Shown: in pieces, positions 33,990 to 46,149 of the stretch
How the letters are laid out: each line of letters begins with the position of its first letter
How positions within the stretch are numbered: position 1 is the first letter of the stretch
NCBI GenBank assembly: GCA_000149265.1
Contig: CH003028.1
Coordinates: 2,251,292 to 2,315,291 of the forward strand
Direction of reading: 5' to 3'
Length of the DNA stretch: 64,000 nt
Source: Ciona savignyi
Taxonomy: Eukaryota > Chordata > Ascidiacea > Phlebobranchia > Cionidae
The notes under the pieces: generated by a model
Told to the model about the DNA's origin: nothing
The model's input: the letters and a program-made list of their open reading frames with translations, nothing else
The model's database searches: none
Program-made: the position numbers and the translations under genes

Positions 33990-36890
33990 CAAAATAGACA
34001 ACAATGACCCTACAGTTGTTTTAATATTAAGGCGCCATAATAAGGTAGACGTAATGACACCATAAACCGTTCACTTAAAAAATAATTTCCTCTCTCTAAT
34101 GTGTATATTCAGATGGTAAAAACCTTCGGAAATTTTTTTTAAATGAATTGTAAAATACTAATCAAGTGGGCTAGTTGTTTTGTTTTTGTTTAATGAATTC
34201 AACCATTGTAAGTTGGTTTAAAGTCACAATTCAACCAATCACTTGATAAGACGGAGAAGATGTAGGTTGGGGTTTCACTCGTCTATTCAATGGATATTAG
34301 CGCTACGAACGTGTCCTGCTCTCGATCAAAAATATAAATTTAAACAAAAAAAATTAAATATCGCATTAAGATAAATTGCATTGAGAGAAAAGTAAACAAC
34401 TTTAGGACGTTAATACAAAATATACACAATATAGCCTGTGTTTATCTCGCAGATATGCATCCACCCACACATGTATTTCCGGCTGGTGTAGAAGCGTTTG
34501 TTTGGTTTAAGGTTGGCCAGGATTGTTTATTTACTTCTCAGTAAAGCTATGAACGGTATTTCTTTTAAAGTGGATGCATTACGTGGTCATGACAAGTGTG
34601 CATGCTTCGATCTCTGCCATGGCCACTTTCTGTAGAACCAAAGGGTTGTAGCTTGGAAACTGGTCACTAGCTGCGGTCGGTTGTTTAAGCAAGTTACTTA
34701 ACAGACATTGCCTGAACCCAGGGTTAATATTGGCTTCCATAAACTGAAGGAACGTCCGGTAACCCGAAGGTGCGAGCGATGTTGCGTTTTACCATTTACG
34801 GGGATAAACATAAGTATCCTATCCTGATCTTTTTCTTTCCGGAAAATACAATTTTAGGACATTAGTAGTTTTACTTACGATTTATTTTGTGGTAATATAA
34901 TAATTAAAATACCAACATATCAACAATAATATGAAAACCCTAGGTTTAATAAACTAATCAACAAAAAACATCAAAAAGGCGACATTGATAAAAATAAATT
35001 GTGGTTTATTAATCCTAAGCGATTCAACTAAAGAATATTATTTAAAATTCGTACTAATTAAATGTTAAAAACATGCATCAAATTAGCAAAATACATAAAC
35101 CTTTGTACAGAACAAATCCAACTGAATTCATTTTTAACTCGGTTAGCGATATCAAAATATTTTCGAAAAAAATAAATACATCCCTGACACACCTGGTTGG
35201 CCCTAATTTATAGCCTTAATAAGTAATTATACTCGCTAATGTTGATGAAGTAATTATGCAGATAATAAGCAAGATTAATTGTTAAGGAAATACATATTTA
35301 CGGAGTATACACAGAATTTATCGGAAAATCCAATAATGTCAGAGTATATAAACAAATAGATTTATAGATAGTTTAACACGTTAGTTTCTCTTGATTTTAA
35401 GTAAACGAAGGTAATCATGCTAAAATTAAAAAACAAAACATATTAAAAAATCTTCACTTTTTGGGGGACATGAAAGTGAATTTTAGAAAAGGGTTACCAT
35501 TTATACGACAGACCTTGTAGTTTTTATTTATATTCGTACCAAGCATAAGCGCGTAATAAACGTTATACATATTATTAAAATCCGGGGAAATTTAATTATC
35601 TTTCGCGCCTGTGACGTCATGCCACAGTGATGCTATCCAATAAAGTTGGCATAGACATCGAATTTGATACATCAAAATCTAATGGTTAGAAATATACAGT
35701 TTCTAAATTAGGCACAAAAAATTCTTTAAAGTTGCCTTAGCCCCAATGTTTTAAGGATTTTAGGCTTTATCTGTTTAAAGCAAAGTTGCCGGAGCTATCT
35801 CTGTTTTTATTTATGATTTGATATAATTTAGACGTTCACAACCATGCAGAAAATCTACCCAATTTTTCAGATCCGGCTTTCATTTGTACAAATAAAACGT
35901 TCCATTGAAATAAACGACAGAATGCTGCGGATACTGGTTAAATCGGCTATCTTATCATTGTTTATTAAAAATTAATTCTGGTTTTAGAAAAGTTTAATTT
36001 ATTTCGTTGTTTTTCAAAAAATTAGTTCTTTTTAGTTTTTAGGTTACCGGCCGCTCGAATAAAAACAAGAGAGGACATCTTCAACTACCCAGAGATATTA
36101 TCAATATATAACACCGAGACAAAAGAAAACAATGATCCACAATTGTTTCAATATTAAGGCGTCATATAATAATGTAGACTTGATGACACCGTTCATTAAC
36201 AAAATAATTTCCTAGGTCCAGTTATCAAAGCTCAAATACTTATTAAGTGGGCTAGTTATTTTGTTTTTGTTTAATAAATTCAACCATTGTAAGTTGGTTT
36301 AAAGTCACAATTTAACCAATCACTCTATAAGACGGAGAAGATGTAGGTTGGGGTTTCACTCGTCTATTCAATGGATATTAGCGCTACGAACGTGTCCTGT
36401 TCTCAATCAAAAATAGAAATTTAAACAAAAAAATAAAATATCGCATTAAGATAAATTGCATTGAGAGAAAAGTAAACTACTTTAGGACGTTTATACAAAA
36501 TATACGCAATATTGCCTGTGTTTATCTCACTCATATGCACCTACTCATGCATTTCCGGCTGATGTAGAAGCGTTTGTTTGGTTTAAGATTGGCCAGGATT
36601 GTTTGTTTACTTCTCAGTAAAGCTATGAACGGTATTTCTTTTAAAGTGGATGCATTACGTGGTCATGACAAGTGTGCATGCTATGGCCACTTTCTGTACA
36701 ATTTTAGGACATTAGTAGTTTTACTTCCGATTTATTTTTTGGTAATATAATAATAAAATAACAACAAATCAACAATAACATGAAAATCCTATAGACTTAA
36801 TAAACTAATCAACAAAAAACATAAAAAAGGCGACATTGGTAAAAATAAATTGTGATTAATTAATCCTAAGCGATTCAACTAAAGAATACT
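33990..36890. repeat. Direct duplication within the upstream region of gene B
   Basis: Two direct copies: about 33990-35060 and 36105-36890, for example the tract starting gggctagttgttttgttttt at 34168 and its copy near 36250, and atgaacggtatttcttttaa at both 34550 and 36627. No protein-coding content was recognised in either copy. Confidence 0.75.
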
Positions 36891-37165
36891 AGAAAGTGTC
36901 TACCACGTGTTTAACCACCACTATTTGTAAAACACATATTGTATGCCATATATTCATGCTACAGGGTCAAAGTACATTTTGTATTATATACACTGAGTAT
37001 GTTGTTTGTTTCTGCAAGCATAAACGCATGGGTCCCATAGTTATCAAACCAAACTTCTTTTCCATGTGTAGGTAAATAAAGAATAAACGTCCTAAATTTA
37101 CGAACATTTCACCACAAATGTTTTAAATTAAAGCTTCTCTTTAACCGCTGTACTGAAATGAAGCT
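36888..37165 (+). repeat. Terminal fragment of the composite repeat
   Basis: Begins actagaaagtgtctaccacg and covers the terminal unique portion (gcataaacgcatgggtccca) with no monomers. Confidence 0.65.
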
Positions 37166-38296
37166 AAAATTTAATTGCGCTTTCGTCGCATTAGCGAGAT
37201 CATCGCTGCATTTATTTCATGCTAACTCGGAAGTGAGTAACCAGGCGTAAACGCCTTGGTTTATTAGCTGGCAAAGTATGGAAATATGGCTCATGTGATG
37301 CAAATTGTGGCGTTGCTACCTTGAATGTAAGATGACACTTTCACTACATATTAGATAACATTTATCACGCATTAACATACATGACACCAGATTGTAATGC
37401 ACGATTGCACAATTCTAGCTTTGTACTTAATTCGCCCAACCAGGTTATACTAGTTTTTGCAGGATAAACGTGTGAAATGCTCGAAACTTCGTGAGATCGT
37501 TCACCACATGACATCGATTGTTATTTCGAATGAACATCCGAAATGCTCAACGAGACCGTGATTTTATATTCTCAAACTTAACACAATGTGAAAAAAATGA
37601 GATGTTGTAGCATTTCGTATAATCTATATTTGTTTTAATTTATTTTATGTCCTAAATATTTTGTGTTTTTACGTCGTTTATTTTTGCATTTGAAGTTTTT
37701 CGACCCTCACGTATTTATTACCCGTTACGTAATTATCACCTTGTACGGGGCCTTTGTATTTTTGCCGGTTTAAATCGTTAACATAGTTTCCCCCACCTAA
37801 CTCCCCACAGTTAGTCAAACGTGCAGATGTGAAACGTCTCGCACGTAAACTTCTCGCACCTTGTAAATTCCCTATATATTCTGGAAATTTGAATATAACC
37901 GACAAAAATAACCTACAATAACGTACTTGAGATAACTTGCGTCATGCTGTATAACGTACCTTAGACTAACAACAAAAGAAAGCGCGAGCCCACAGAAAGT
38001 TTGCTAGCAAACAGCGCTTTCCAATCGGTCACGTGATGTTGTAGACGTTTGATTATATAAAAATATATGTGTAAAATTCCAGCTTTAGACAAACTTGTAA
38101 TACATATAAATTATAGCTCGGTAGACATTCATTTGGAAAACTGCTTGATTATCAATTAAATGTCACCTAATACGTAAAAGTATTAGTAAAGAAAAACAAT
38201 TGAACAAAACAGTAAAAATAATGTTTTAAAAACCAATTGTGCCATATGCAAATGGATTATTTGCTTATTATAAATATGATTTCGCATTATTTTTAC
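37166..38296. other. Region between copy C and the upstream repeats of gene B
   Basis: No receptor exon recognised. 37985-38110 resembles the gene D intron sequence near 61385-61510 (tagcaaactgcgc, gttgtagacgtttga), which in D lies between EGF1 and CTLD1, so copy C's remnants are rearranged. The short ORF at 37678-37905 shows no recognisable domain. Confidence 0.45.
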
Positions 38297-39864
38297 CCTG
38301 ATCACAATTTGGTCCAATATATTCAGGTTGACATTGACATGTAAACCCGACCACATTTCGACTACAGTTTCCACCATTTACACAGGGGTTTGAAGAGCAT
38401 GCATCTATAATATTGTTATTTAATTGTTGTTACAATTAGTTGTATCGGTACCTGAAACTCACAATTATAATTAAATATAACCACAACCTAGACTCACTTT
38501 TAATAAAAATAAATTATGTATTTGTCACCGAAAGAAAAATAGTTGGAAAAGGCAATACCTCTTTGACAAATAAAATAGTTCATGCGAGTGCATGTGTCAT
38601 CCCCCCAACCACTTTTGATGTTCGACTGTGTGTTGATACTTTCGTACGGAGTCAATGATACGCAAGCTTTTTGTGAATCAGGTACGTTCGGTTCAACACC
38701 GATCCAGTAGTGGTAAGCATCATTGTCTCCTGGCAGAGGTAATCGTGTCTCATCCTACCATTTCCACTCAGTGTTCCCTGGACAAAATGGCTCCAATTTG
38801 TTAACCTTGTCACAGGTGTAACACTGTAGCAATGTATTGCATACAATTATGACCAAAATACCGGGGCAGTATGTTTTGCAGCTGTCTAAAACTATAAAAG
38901 ACAGTTTGTTTTTTAACATGTTTTTTTCCTGTTCGTCCACATTTATAAGCAATTGTCTCAGCACGATTAAATCGTTGTCTCTGTTGGCTGTGTAGACCTA
39001 ATTGTCTTACAGACACCACGTAACCGCGACATATAAATATACCGCGTAACTTAACGGTTAACTACTGAACTAAAACACTAAAATATCTATAGATTAAAGT
39101 GTCATTTCAGTTAAAACCTAACGGTTGGTCATTGTACGGCTCATTCTTACAAAGTTATAACGAATGTAATTATTATGCCCCGCATTTTTGCATGGTATAT
39201 AAAAGCAATACCATTTCCTTTCCTTGTATAACATAATTTCAAGGTGAAGCAAAATTTACCGGATAAACAGAATGGCAAAGTTTCTTCGATTTATCAACAA
39301 TGCAAATAAAGCTATAGGTATTGTTTTGAAACATAATGCATGGAGTTGTACGATAAAAAAAAACATTTCGATCTTAATTTTCGGAAAGGGCTTGTTACAT
39401 TTTCAATCAACAAACTACATCGATAAGGTCTCTCAATAAGCTGAAATCATGCATCTGGCTTAATGTGTTTTGCTGTAGTTGTAGTTCTAGTACTACTAGA
39501 TACCTGATGCTCGCGAACCACCGATCCAGTAACCGACGCGCCACACTCTCCCCCATATTCTCCAATCAATCGATGAAACCAAGAGCGGCTTAATTGTACT
39601 CTGCAGCTGACTGTCTCTGATAATAACAAAATCACCAAGTAGTGATTGACAGTGGGTTCGAGCTTCATCAAATGTTTTTCTCGATGAGACGACGGTTAAC
39701 TGATTCCATTGTAGAAAAGACCTTAAACAATTATAGTTTATTATTAATAAACTTTTTCGATAAATTAAAGCACTATTTAGGAATAGCTTACTTTGACTAT
39801 CAGTTCGGTGTAGAAGAGATAAAATAATTGACACCAAGATTGCTGGTATACGCAGTCCACCCAT
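38297..39864 (-). pseudogene. Copy C: broken receptor copy (signal peptide, CTLD1, one EGF)
   Basis: Four exon homologs in gene order: 39864-39792 (signal peptide [20 protein letters not shown]), 39721-39504 and 38777-38559 (CTLD1), 38404-38297 (counterpart of the fourth EGF of gene A). Exon 2 is 218 bp rather than 219/222, with a one-base loss near its start that shifts the frame. Exon 3 has a TAG at 38757-38755 where the paralogs encode the second Trp of WKWWDG. No CTLD2, TM or tail exons were found between here and gene B. A composite repeat separates the signal-peptide exon from its upstream block. Confidence 0.85.
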
Positions 39865-39868
39865 CTTT

Positions 39869-42417
39869 CTTAATTATGGGTCCCATTTGGAAAAATGGGA
39901 CACATATTGTTTTTGTCCGTTTTTTTTTTTTCTTTTTTTTTTTTTTTCTTTTTTTTTTTCGTCAAACGCTTGACAGGCATGGCTTGTGGCAACGACATCT
40001 ACCAAAAGGGTAATGGAATCGCAATAAAACTTTGTCGTGTGTTAGATCACATGGTCTAGATGTGCACGGATCAAAATTTTGCGGAATATACTGAGGGGAA
40101 TTCCCCTGGGAGGTGAACAACCAAAACGGTATCTTTTTTTAAAAAAATAGCTTTCTTGGGCATAGCGCTTGAACAACTACTCCAATTTCAATTAGATTTG
40201 GTAAACTGTAAGTGCATTAGCCACTGATATACCCACTTAAAAGAATTTAAAAAATTACCCAGGGAAAATACCCTAAAAATAAGATTTTGTTTTCAAATCA
40301 TGATTATGACAGGCATGGCTTGTGGCAACGACACCTACCAGGAAGGAGTAATGGAATGGCAATACAACTTAGTCATTTATTAGACAACATGGTCTAGATG
40401 TGCATAAACCGAAATTTTGGGGCATATACCCAGGGGAATTCCCCTTGGAGGTGAAAAACCAAAACGGTATCTTTTTTTAAAAAAATTACCTTTTTTATGC
40501 ATAGCGCTTGAACGGCTTCTCCAATTTCAATTAGATTTGGTAAACTGTAAGTGCATTAGCCACTGATATACCACTTAAAAGAATTTAAAAAATTACCTAG
40601 GGAAATACCCTAAAATAAGATTTTGTTTTCAAATCATGATTGTGACAGGCATGGCTTGTGTCAACGACACCTACCAGAAGGAGTAATGGAATGGCAAAAC
40701 AACTTTGTCATTTGTTAGACAACATGGTCTAGATATGCATAAGCCAAAATTTTGGGGCATATACCCAGGGGAATTCCCCTTGGAGGTGAAAAACCAAAAC
40801 GGTATCTTTTTTTAAAAAAATTACCTTTTTTAGGCATAGCGCTTGAACGGCTACTCCAATTTCAATTAGATTTAGTAAACTGTAAGTGCATTAACCATTG
40901 ATATATCCCTTGAAAGAATTAAAAAAATTACCCAGGGAAATACCCTAAAAATAAGATTTTGTTTTCAAATCATGATTGTGACAGGCATGGCTTGTGGCAA
41001 CGACACCTACCAGAAGGAGTAATGGAATGGCAATACAACTTAGTCATTTATTAGACAACATGGTCTAGATGTACATAAACCGAAATTTTGGGGCATATAC
41101 CCAGGGGAATTCCCCTTGGAGGTGAAAAACCAAAAACGGTATCTTTTTTTTAAAAAATTACCTTTTTTAGGCATAGCGCTTGATCGGCTACTCCAATTTC
41201 AATTAGATTTAGTAAACTGTAAGTGCATTAACCATTGATATATCCCTTGAAAGAATTAAAAAAATTACCCAGGGAAATACCCTAAAAATAAGATTTTGTT
41301 TTTAAATCATGATTGTGACAGGCATGGGTTGTAGCACCGACATCTATCAGAAGGAGTAATGGAATTGCAATAAAACTTTGTCATTTGTTAGACAACATGG
41401 CCTAGATTTGAAAAAACTTAAATTTTGGGTAATATATCCAGGGGGATTTCCCTGAGACGTTAAAAACCAAAACAATTTTTTTTTCTAAAAAAATGAGCTT
41501 TTTTGCGCATAGCTCTTGAACTGTAAATCCAGTTTGAATCAAATTTGATAAAATGTAAGTGCATTAGTAACTGATTTAACACTTAAAAGAAATAAAAAAA
41601 TTACCTAGGGAAATACCCTAAAAATAAGCTTTTGTTGTCCAATCATGATTGTGACAAGCATGTCATGTCGCCCTGACATCTACAAGAAGAAAAAAATGTA
41701 TGCTCAATCCAACTTTTTTATTTGTTAGACAACATGGCCTAGATATGCAGAAACCAAAATTTTGGCTAATATGTCTAGCGGAATTCCCCTGAGACGTTAA
41801 TAACCAAAAGCGGTATTTTTGCATATCGCTTAAACGGCAGCTCCAATTTGAATCAGATTTGGTAAAATGTTAGACATTTAAACACACTGTTCCAATTAAA
41901 AAAATCATTTATTAGGGTATTTCCTTTAAAAACGCAGATATTTTCCTGAATTATGATTGTGACAGGCATGCCATATCGTACAAACATCTTTCAACAAGGA
42001 GTTGACAAATCAGACAAGGAATTGACTAATCAGAATAAAACATTAAGAATTGTTATACAACATAACCCACATAGGTAAAAACAGAAACGTACGTACTAAA
42101 CCCAGTAGAAACTTATCTAATAAACCCAGTAATTCCCTGAAACCACGAAAAACGCTTAAAAGAAAGCTTTTATTTAAAACATTTGTGGTGAAATGTTCGT
42201 AAATCTAACACGATTGTTCTTTTTTTATCTACACATGGAGAAGAAGTTTGGTTTGATAACTATGGGACCCATGCGTTTATGCTTGCAGAAACAAACTACA
42301 TACTCAGTGTATAAAATACAAAATGTGGTTAGGGACCCTGTATAGCATGAATATATGGCATACAACATGTGTTTTACGAATGGTGGTGGTTAAACACGTG
42401 GTTGACACTCTCTAGTC
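39869..42417 (-). mobile_element. Composite repeat element upstream of copy C's first exon
   Basis: On the + strand it starts TTATGGGTCCC, has a sub-terminal hairpin (arms GTCCCATTT and AAATGGGAC), a T-rich tract, about seven monomers of roughly 330 bp, and ends CACGTGGTTGACACTCTCTAG. Comparison with the empty sites before genes A and B places the insertion between A and T with no target duplication. A CTAG 3' end, A/T insertion and no duplication resemble Helitron/Helentron derivatives; the 5' end lacks the classical TC. Confidence 0.65.
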
Positions 42418-43090
42418 TACATATAAATTTAATGTACTGTTTAGCATAGTGTTCCTATTACGGTTTGGTTGCGAAACCGCCTCGTCAATGCGTTGTTTAT
42501 CTCGTTATTTCTAGTGCTAGTCACAATGTACACTTTCTTAGTTATGCAGTGTGCTGTAATACGAGAAACACCATTCCCTGTATATATATACGATGTTGCA
42601 ATACACTGTGTACAGTGCAAAATGATTCACATACTTGTTTAATAACAGATAATTGACAATGCCATATAAGTGTTATATATTTTTTTGGATTTTACAATTG
42701 AAATGGTTAATCAGATTAGTTAAAATGATCGCGATATAAATATATTTTGGAAGTAAGCTGTTTTCAAAATATAAAGTTGTAGTAAGTTGTGACAGGCTCT
42801 TCCAGCGCCTCTGCATTCATCCACCAACGCAACATAGGTAAACTCACTCAAAACAAAGCACTCGTGTGAACTTTGGTAATTCGACTATTGGAATGATTCT
42901 TTTTTTAGTAAATGGTCATTAATCATTTTTTTTGTCGCATAAATATTAACACAATTCCAAAGGATACGTATTTGCGCTTGATAATATGTTGTTTTTTTGT
43001 GGGATTTACACGGTGAATATAAAATCGCAGTATCCTGGTTTTATCGATATTGTTGGTTTTGTTTCATAGCGTGTTAATACTAATAAATGT
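42418..43090 (-). promoter_or_regulatory. Displaced 5' block of copy C
   Basis: Matches the flank of genes A and B (gcgaaaccgcctcgtcaatg, the AAACACCATTCC tract and the distal INVER-encoding tract), but is separated from copy C's signal-peptide exon by the 2.5-kb composite repeat at 39869-42417. Confidence 0.5.
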
Positions 43091-43259
43091 GGAAAGACAA
43101 CTATAGATTAATGGGTTCTACTAAATTGAAGGAATGTGTGAATCATACAAAACACAATAAAATCGTTCTGTTAACCCGACTGTGGGCGCGAGGTGATGTC
43201 ACAATTGCCCGTCTGTTAACCTCCCTGGTTTTCCTATGTATTTTATTTCTTGTTTTTCA

Positions 43260-44780
43260 GTGGTACAGTGGCGGATAGAGCACTAACAATTCACCAAATC
43301 TGATCATAATTGGAGCAGCTGTTATAGCGCTATGCTCAAGAGAAGCTATTTTTTAGAAAAATACTGTTTTGGGTTTTGGAGACTCAGGAAATCCCCTAGA
43401 AATGTTTACACAAAATTGTTGTTGCATATCTAGACCATGTTGTCTAACATATGTCAATTTTCATTGCGATTCCATTATTTCTTTTGGTGGATGTCGGGGC
43501 GATATGGCATGCCTGTCAAAATCATGATTTATTTTTTTTAGGTAATTTTTTTATTTCTTGTAAGTGTTATATCAGTGACTACTGTCCTTACATTCCAACA
43601 AATCTGATCCAAATTGGAGCAACCGTTCAAGCGCTATGCCCGAAAAAGCTAAAAAAAATTATAAAAAAATATTGTTTAGGTTTTAACGTATCAAGGAAAT
43701 TCACCTGGATTTATTACCCAAAATTTTAGTTTGTGCATATCTAGACCATATGGTCTAACAATTGACGAAGTTTTATTGGGATTCCATTATCCCTTCTGTT
43801 AGATGTCGGAGCCACAAGCCTTGCCTGTCAAGCGTTTGACGAAAAAAAAGAAGAAAAAAAAACGGAAAAAAAACAATATGTGTCCAATTTTTTTTAAATG
43901 GGACCCATAATAACTTAGATATGTAAAAGCAAAAATTAATGTACTAAACCCAGGGGAATTCCCCAAAATAATGAAAAACTCAATCGGGCTGTTTTGGGGC
44001 GATATGTCATGCCTGTCAAAATCATGATTTATTTTCTTAGGTAATTTTCTTATTTCTTGTAAGTGTTATATCAGTGACTACTGTCCTTACATTCCAACAA
44101 ATCTGATCCAACAAATCTGAAGTTTCTACTGTCCAATTCGCTCTGGATCCAAGAACCGTTTATGAAGGTAAACACAGGACAAATACTAAAGAGTGTTAAC
44201 CACGTGTTTAACCACCACTATTTGTAAAATATATGTTGTATGCCATATATTCATGCTACAGGGTCATGTTATGTAACAATTCTTAAAGTTTAAACCTGAT
44301 TTGTCGACTCCTTGTTGGAGATGTCAGTGCGATATGGCATTCCTGTCACAATCATAATTCAGGAACATATGTTCGTTTTTAAGGACATTACCTTACGTAA
44401 ATGGTTTCTATCTTTCAATTGGCACAAAGTGGTCTAACATTTCACCAAATCTGATTAAAACTAGAGAGTGTCAACCACGTGTTTAACCACCACTATTTGT
44501 AAAACACATGATGTATGCTATATATTCATGCGAGCAGAGTCCCTTACCACATTTTGTATTTTATACACCGAGTATGTAGTTTGTTTCTGCAAGCATAAAC
44601 GCATGGGTCCCTGGGGTAACAATCCAATCTTGTTACTAATGTTCATTGCGCAATATATGTTATTTTCAGATACGTGGACGCCAGGTCCACGTTATCCAAT
44701 ATTCCAGAAAGCTTTAACCGGGCTGCCATAGTTTTGTTTCTGCAAGCATAAACGTATGGGTCCCATAGTTATCAAACAAT
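43260..44780 (+). repeat. Composite-repeat monomers and termini around the first B' exon
   Basis: Monomers at 43260-43930, an A-rich tract with the gggacccataa terminus at about 43915, further monomer pieces, two cgtgtttaaccaccact terminal units (44192-44270 and 44461-44620) and another fragment to 44780. The B' tail exon (44119-44167) is embedded here. Confidence 0.65.
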
Positions 44781-46147
44781 CTTTTACGCAAGGTGCAGCA
44801 AGGAAGAGCGCTGCGTACACAGGGCATAGCTTAGGTAGGTAAAGGTAAGGGTTTTGAGAGAGCAGTAGAACCAAGCGAGGCTTTACTAAAATGCTCTCTG
44901 ATAATATGAAATCTCATACGGTTTATATAAGATACATAACAGGAAACACATGTTTGTATACACGAGGCTTGTACCTCGTTAATCAGAACGCGGGAAATAA
45001 TTCATCGACTGGGCTGTCAGGAAACTAATCGCAATTTCCCATGCACAAAATATGAACACAGGGCATGGCGACCTAATTGTTAAAATGTACAGTAAGACAA
45101 TTATAAATACGTGTGGGATTCCCACACACTTCCCTTTGTCCATTTTGAAAAGAATAAATGTTCGGAGAAAGACATTGCTGGAATTCTGGGATGCGTGGCT
45201 GAAGATGTCGTTTGGTCTTGACACGAGACCAGCTCGATCCAAAAATACAAAATATAAACTTCCGTGGTAAATATACCACACTCTCCGAAGCTGCCCTCTT
45301 CGCTTGAGCGAGGTCCTCATCCCATGCTGAAAGTAGAAAATCCTATCGCGGCATTGATAGCCTGGCAATAGTTAGGCTTCCGTGACTTTGATTCATCACA
45401 CTGCTGAGAGGCCTTTTTATCGCTGTTCATCCGGAACACGATTGTGATATAGCACATATACTAGTGCAAAAAACGGCACACCTGATAAATTGTTCGTCGT
45501 GACCCAGGTGAAAAATTTAAAACTTGACCGACATAGCTTGACCAATTTGCTCTGACGAAGGATCATTTGAATGAACGGTTGAGCGCGTCCGACTGTAGAC
45601 TATCTGTGGAATCTGGAAAGAAAAATCGAAAGGAAGCAGAAAATTGAAAGAAAGATACGAAAGCGATTCGACTCCATATCAGAAGGATACGAGTTCAAAT
45701 CACACGAGGGGTCAACAAAATGTTGCAACCAACTGGTTTTAGCGGGTTTTGCCGGAGTAAAAGAAGGAGTGAACAGAGGTTAGGTATTTTATTGGGTATT
45801 TACGCAAGGTGCAGCAAGGAAGAGCGCTGCGTACAAAGGACATAGCTTAGGTAAGTATAGGTAAAGGTTGAGAGAGCGGGTAGTCCAAGCGAGGACCAAC
45901 CAAATTGCTCTCTGATATTACGAAATCTTATACGGTTTATATAAGATACATAACAGGAAACACATGTTTGTATACACGAGGCTTGGACCTCGTTAATCAG
46001 AAAACTCGCGGGAAATAATTCATCGACTGGGCTGTCAGGAAACTAATCGTAATTTCTCATGCACAAAATATGAACACATGGCATGGCGACCTTATTGTTA
46101 AAATGTACAGTAAGACAATTATAAATACGTGTGGGATTCCCACAAGT
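44780..46147. mobile_element. LTR-like direct repeats (about 345 bp) flanking a short internal region
   Basis: 44780-45128 and 45802-46145 are near-identical direct repeats running from ttacgcaaggtgcagcaagg to gtgggattcccaca. On the minus strand each begins TGTGGGAATCCCACA. The 670-bp interior has no retroviral-type ORF and includes a tRNA-Trp-like sequence. It could be a miniature LTR element or a tandem duplication. Confidence 0.5.
45549..45716 (+). ncRNA. tRNA-Trp-like sequence, interrupted (probable tRNA-derived relic)
   Basis: The left part, ACGGTTGAGCGCGTCCGACT (45573-45592), resembles a tRNA-Trp D arm and anticodon stem. The right part, CGACTCCATATCAGAAGG with GAGTTCAAATCACACGAGGG (about 45669-45710), resembles anticodon stem-loop, T arm and acceptor. 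About 75 bases with a repeated CGACT separate them, not at the usual tRNA intron position. The 5' acceptor strand does not match well, so a functional tRNA is unlikely. Confidence 0.35.
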
Positions 46148-46149
46148 AT

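Noticed and set aside
37678..37905. 75-codon basic ORF on the minus strand
   Set aside because: No domain, no splice context with copy C and no paralog in the window.
39869..42417. CRISPR-like or satellite array
   Set aside because: Monomers are about 330 bp, diverged, without spacers, and bounded by element termini. This is an animal genome.
44979..45368. 129-codon ORF on the minus strand (and overlapping ORFs)
   Set aside because: It spans an LTR-like repeat boundary, has no recognisable domain and is not kept in the second repeat copy.
45549..45716. Functional tRNA-Trp gene with an intron
   Set aside because: The interruption is not at the standard intron position, the flanking CGACT is duplicated and the 5' acceptor strand does not pair, so it is a relic.
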